A DNA stretch of 64,000 bases, taken from Thermasporomyces sp036564245 (GTDB lineage Bacteria; Actinomycetota; Actinomycetes; Propionibacteriales; Actinopolymorphaceae). This document shows, in pieces, positions 61,704-64,000 of this stretch. Position 1 is the first letter of the stretch. The number at the start of each line of letters is the position of its first letter. The stretch is taken from the NCBI GenBank assembly GCA_036564245.1, contig DATCKU010000077.1, forward strand, positions 51,461-115,460, in the 5' to 3' direction. Both the position numbers and the translations under genes were made by a program. A model generated the notes under the pieces. That model was not told the DNA's origin. It saw only the letters and a list, made by a program, of their open reading frames with translations, and searched no databases.

Positions 61704-62159
61704 GTGCCGGTCCGTGCGATCCGCGGTGCCACCCAACTGGAGACCGACGAGCGGGAGCATCTGCTCGAGCGAGTAGCAGAGCTCGTCAAGGAGGTCTTGC
61801 GTACGAACGACCTCGACAACTCCGATCTGATCAGCATCGTCTTCACGGCGACCTCGGACGTGCGTTCGGAGTTCCCCGCGTACGCTGCCCGGCTGATGGG
61901 GATGACCGACGTCCCCCTGCTCTGTGCGCGGGAGCTGGAGATCGAAGGCTCGATGCCGCGAGTCATCCGGATGCTGGCGCACGTCGAGACCGATCTGAGC
62001 CGGGAGCAGATCACCCACGTCTATCTGCACGGTGCCGCCGCACTACGCAGGGACCTCACCCACGTGTACGCCGCGCCCGACGAGCCAACCACTACCGGGT
62101 CGTCAGGCGATGGTGGTCAGGCTGCCGATCTGCCGTCGGGACGCTCGGGATCGCCATGA
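61704..62159 (+). CDS. aroH: Chorismate mutase, AroH type
   Basis: The 151-residue enzyme turns chorismate into prephenate. It belongs to the trimeric AroH fold known from Bacillus subtilis: VRAIRGATQLETDEREHLLE with the active-site Arg, DVRSEFPAYAARLMG and ARELEIEGSMPRVIRMLAHV with the conserved Glu and Arg. The GTG at 61704 has GGAAAGG 7 bp upstream. The C-terminal 30 residues (PTTTGSSGDGGQ...) are a low-complexity tail. It overlaps tyrA by 4 bp. Confidence 0.93.
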   Translation: MPVRAIRGATQLETDEREHLLERVAELVKEVLRTNDLDNSDLISIVFTATSDVRSEFPAYAARLMGMTDVPLLCARELEIEGSMPRVIRMLAHVETDLSREQITHVYLHGAAALRRDLTHVYAAPDEPTTTGSSGDGGQAADLPSGRSGSP

Positions 62160-63259
62160 CCGCGCCACCGCTTCGGGCGCTGATCGTGGGCGCCGGTTTG
62201 ATGGGCACGTCGCTTGGCCTAGCTCTACGACGTGCTGGCACCGAGGCGTATCTGGAGGACATCGACCCGAACCATGTCCGGCTGGCGCTGTCGCTGGGCG
62301 CCGGTCGTACGCCACCGCCCGCGGACTTCGGTCGGTCGACGTCGTCGTACCGCGACATCGTGGTCGTCGCCGTGCCGCCGGCCGTACTGGGTGCCACGAT
62401 CGCGGACGCGCTGACGAGGTTCCCCTCCGCCGTCGTGACTGATCTGGGCAGCGTCAAGGTCGAACCAGCCACGGCGGTGACCTCCCGGGTGCCGGAACAT
62501 GCCGGCCGCTACGTTGGTGGCCATCCGATGGCTGGCAGCGAACAGTCGGGACCCTTGGCCGCGCGTGCCGACCTCTTCGACGGACGGGCGTGGGCGGTCA
62601 CTCCGCACACGAGCAGCCGCCCGGAGGCAATCGCCATGGTTGGCGAATTGGCCGAACTCTGCCGGGCATTCGCCGTACGCATGAGCCCGGCGGCGCACGA
62701 CGAGGCCGTGGCCTTGGTCTCCCACCTGCCTCAGGTCGCGTCGTCGGTCGTGGCCTCGCTCCTCGCGGCGGCGGACGAAGAGCAGCTGCTGCTAGCCGGA
62801 CAGGGCCTGCGGGACGTGACGCGGATCGCGGCCGGCGACCCGGAGCTCTGGACGCAGATCCTCACGTCCAACGCCGAACCCGTCGCCAAGCTGCTGCACG
62901 AGAGCGCTGAACGTCTCCATCAGCTCGCCGTGCTGCTGGAGAAGTCGGACCCGGCTGCGTCACCGGAAGGGCTACGCGCGGCGCTCGAGCGGGGAGTGGC
63001 GGGTGTCCGCAGACTTCCGGGCAAGCACGGGATGCGTCCGGAGGAGTTCGCCGTGGTGACCGTGCAGCTGCGCGACCAGCCTGGTGAGCTCGCCCGGTTG
63101 TTCGCCGACGTGAGCGCTGCCGGAGTCAACATCGAAGACGTACGAATTGATCACAGTCCTGGAACACCGGCAGGTCTGGCGCAGCTCGCGGTCCACCCGG
63201 ATGCCGAATCGACCCTGCTGCGGGCCCTGGCCGAGACCGGTTGGGATCTTCACGGGTAA
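62156..63259 (+). CDS. tyrA: Prephenate dehydrogenase
   Basis: The 367-residue enzyme makes 4-hydroxyphenylpyruvate for tyrosine. The NAD fold is VGAGLMGTSLGLALRRAG at residues 10-27, and the catalytic part has GGHPMAGSEQSGPLAARADL near 120. A C-terminal ACT domain (FAVVTVQLRDQPGELARLFA, about 298-365) should bind tyrosine for feedback inhibition. The start overlaps the aroH stop, so chorismate mutase and dehydrogenase are translated together. Confidence 0.94.
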   Translation: MTAPPLRALIVGAGLMGTSLGLALRRAGTEAYLEDIDPNHVRLALSLGAGRTPPPADFGRSTSSYRDIVVVAVPPAVLGATIADALTRFPSAVVTDLGSVKVEPATAVTSRVPEHAGRYVGGHPMAGSEQSGPLAARADLFDGRAWAVTPHTSSRPEAIAMVGELAELCRAFAVRMSPAAHDEAVALVSHLPQVASSVVASLLAAADEEQLLLAGQGLRDVTRIAAGDPELWTQILTSNAEPVAKLLHESAERLHQLAVLLEKSDPAASPEGLRAALERGVAGVRRLPGKHGMRPEEFAVVTVQLRDQPGELARLFADVSAAGVNIEDVRIDHSPGTPAGLAQLAVHPDAESTLLRALAETGWDLHG

Positions 63260-63291
63260 CCTCCTCGAGGACAGCCGTGGGAGGAGACAAG

Positions 63292-63987
63292 GTGGATCGA
63301 GGCGAGGGAGCGCGGGCAGCTCATGTCGTGATCGCGATCGACGGCCCGTCCGGATCGGGGAAGTCCAGCGCCGCACGCGGCGTGGCTCGGCGTCTCGGGT
63401 TGCGCTATCTCGATACCGGTTCCATGTATCGCGCGCTGACCTGGTGGATGCTGCGCGAAGGCGTACCCGTCGACGATCCGGAGAAGGTGGGCGCCCGCTG
63501 CCACGAGCCGCGCCTTGACGTCGCGACGGATCCCCGAGCACCGCGGATCGCCATCGACGGCGTGGACGTGTCGCGACCCGTCCGTTCGCGGGAGGTGACG
63601 AACGCGGTGAGCGCGGTCGCTTCCGTGCCCGCCGTGCGTTCCCGGCTGATCGAGCTGCAGCGTCAGCTGATTGGGGACGGTGGCATCGTCGTGGAGGGTC
63701 GAGACATCGGCACGGTTGTCGCCCCCAACGCTGACGTCAAGGTGTATCTCACCGCTGACCCGGCCGAGCGGGCACGGCGGCGGGCAGCGGAGGGCCTCGC
63801 CGGCATGCGCATCGAGGTGGGGCTCGCCCAGACTGAGCTGGTTCGGCGCGATCGTCTCGACTCCAACCAGCTGGCCATGGCCGACGATGCGGTGCTCCTC
63901 GACACCACCAAACTTGATCTCGAGGAGGTCATCGATCGCATCGAACAGCTGGCCAACGAGCGGATAAACCTGTCCGGCGCGCGATGA
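63292..63987 (+). CDS. cmk: Cytidylate kinase
   Basis: The 231-residue enzyme phosphorylates CMP and dCMP. It has the P-loop IAIDGPSGSGKSSAARG at residues 14-30, LRYLDTGSMYRALTWWML, GIVVEGRDIGTVVAPNADVK and LTADPAERARRRAAE. The GTG at 63292 has GGGAGGA upstream. It follows tyrA by 32 bp and in other actinomycetes precedes the der/engA gene, which would lie beyond the window edge. Confidence 0.95.
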   Translation: MDRGEGARAAHVVIAIDGPSGSGKSSAARGVARRLGLRYLDTGSMYRALTWWMLREGVPVDDPEKVGARCHEPRLDVATDPRAPRIAIDGVDVSRPVRSREVTNAVSAVASVPAVRSRLIELQRQLIGDGGIVVEGRDIGTVVAPNADVKVYLTADPAERARRRAAEGLAGMRIEVGLAQTELVRRDRLDSNQLAMADDAVLLDTTKLDLEEVIDRIEQLANERINLSGAR

Positions 63988-64000
63988 TGGTCAAAGGCGC

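Overview
The window is high-GC DNA from an actinomycete (Actinomycetota), probably of the Propionibacteriales or a related order. The evidence is the GC-rich third codon positions, the many GTG and TTG starts, a 1108-residue AfsR-type regulator, a CtpI-like giant P-type ATPase, and the actinobacterial gene order TPR / HAD-IIA / nadK / recN / steA / steB / pyrG / NUDIX, then ald / xerD / parA / scpA / scpB / rluB, then aroH / tyrA / cmk. The genus cannot be fixed from sequence alone. I saw no tRNA, rRNA, CRISPR array, insertion sequence or phage.

Layout. 0-8.5 kb: a left-edge partial gene, an ABC ATPase, an NfeD/SPFH membrane-protease pair, TauE/SafE, an M48 protease, a YbaK-type deacylase, a TrmH-type methylase, a FhuF-like Fe-S protein and a zinc alcohol dehydrogenase. 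8.4-12.6 kb: a leftward nrdA-nrdB ribonucleotide reductase operon. Its beta subunit has the class Ic (Mn/Fe) residues. Its leader holds a cobalamin riboswitch preceded by tandem NrdR boxes. 12.7-19.2 kb: a secreted protein, a 1502-residue CtpI-like ATPase that looks like a dead ATPase fused to a live one, a small membrane protein, and an SSB-like protein behind a region with two DnaA-box-like sites. 19.3-30.3 kb: a DUF1015 protein and the conserved nadK-recN-steAB-pyrG block, from which tlyA is absent.

30.4-45.5 kb is accessory: a TetR/SnoaL-like pair with two phased operators, the AfsR-like regulator, a von Willebrand factor A membrane protein, a nucleoside deaminase, a DMT exporter divergent from a LysR regulator, an MFS transporter, a sulfatase, a NUDIX hydrolase, and an XRE-MurA fusion with a palindrome just upstream of its start. 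45.6-51.7 kb: the tightly overlapping ald-xerD-parA-scpA-scpB-rluB run (chromosome segregation and condensation). 51.8-61.6 kb: a membrane Ser/Thr kinase, a GH16 glucanase, a phosphoketolase/acetate kinase pair (xylulose-5-P or fructose-6-P to acetyl-P to acetate and ATP), a MerR/methyltransferase divergent pair, a DUF4037 protein and an acyltransferase-like protein. 61.7-64 kb: aroH-tyrA-cmk.

The strongest points for follow-up are the class Ic reductase under combined riboswitch and NrdR control, the XRE-MurA fusion with its presumed autoregulatory operator, and the tandem dead/live P-type ATPase. These are readings of sequence; no database search was possible.
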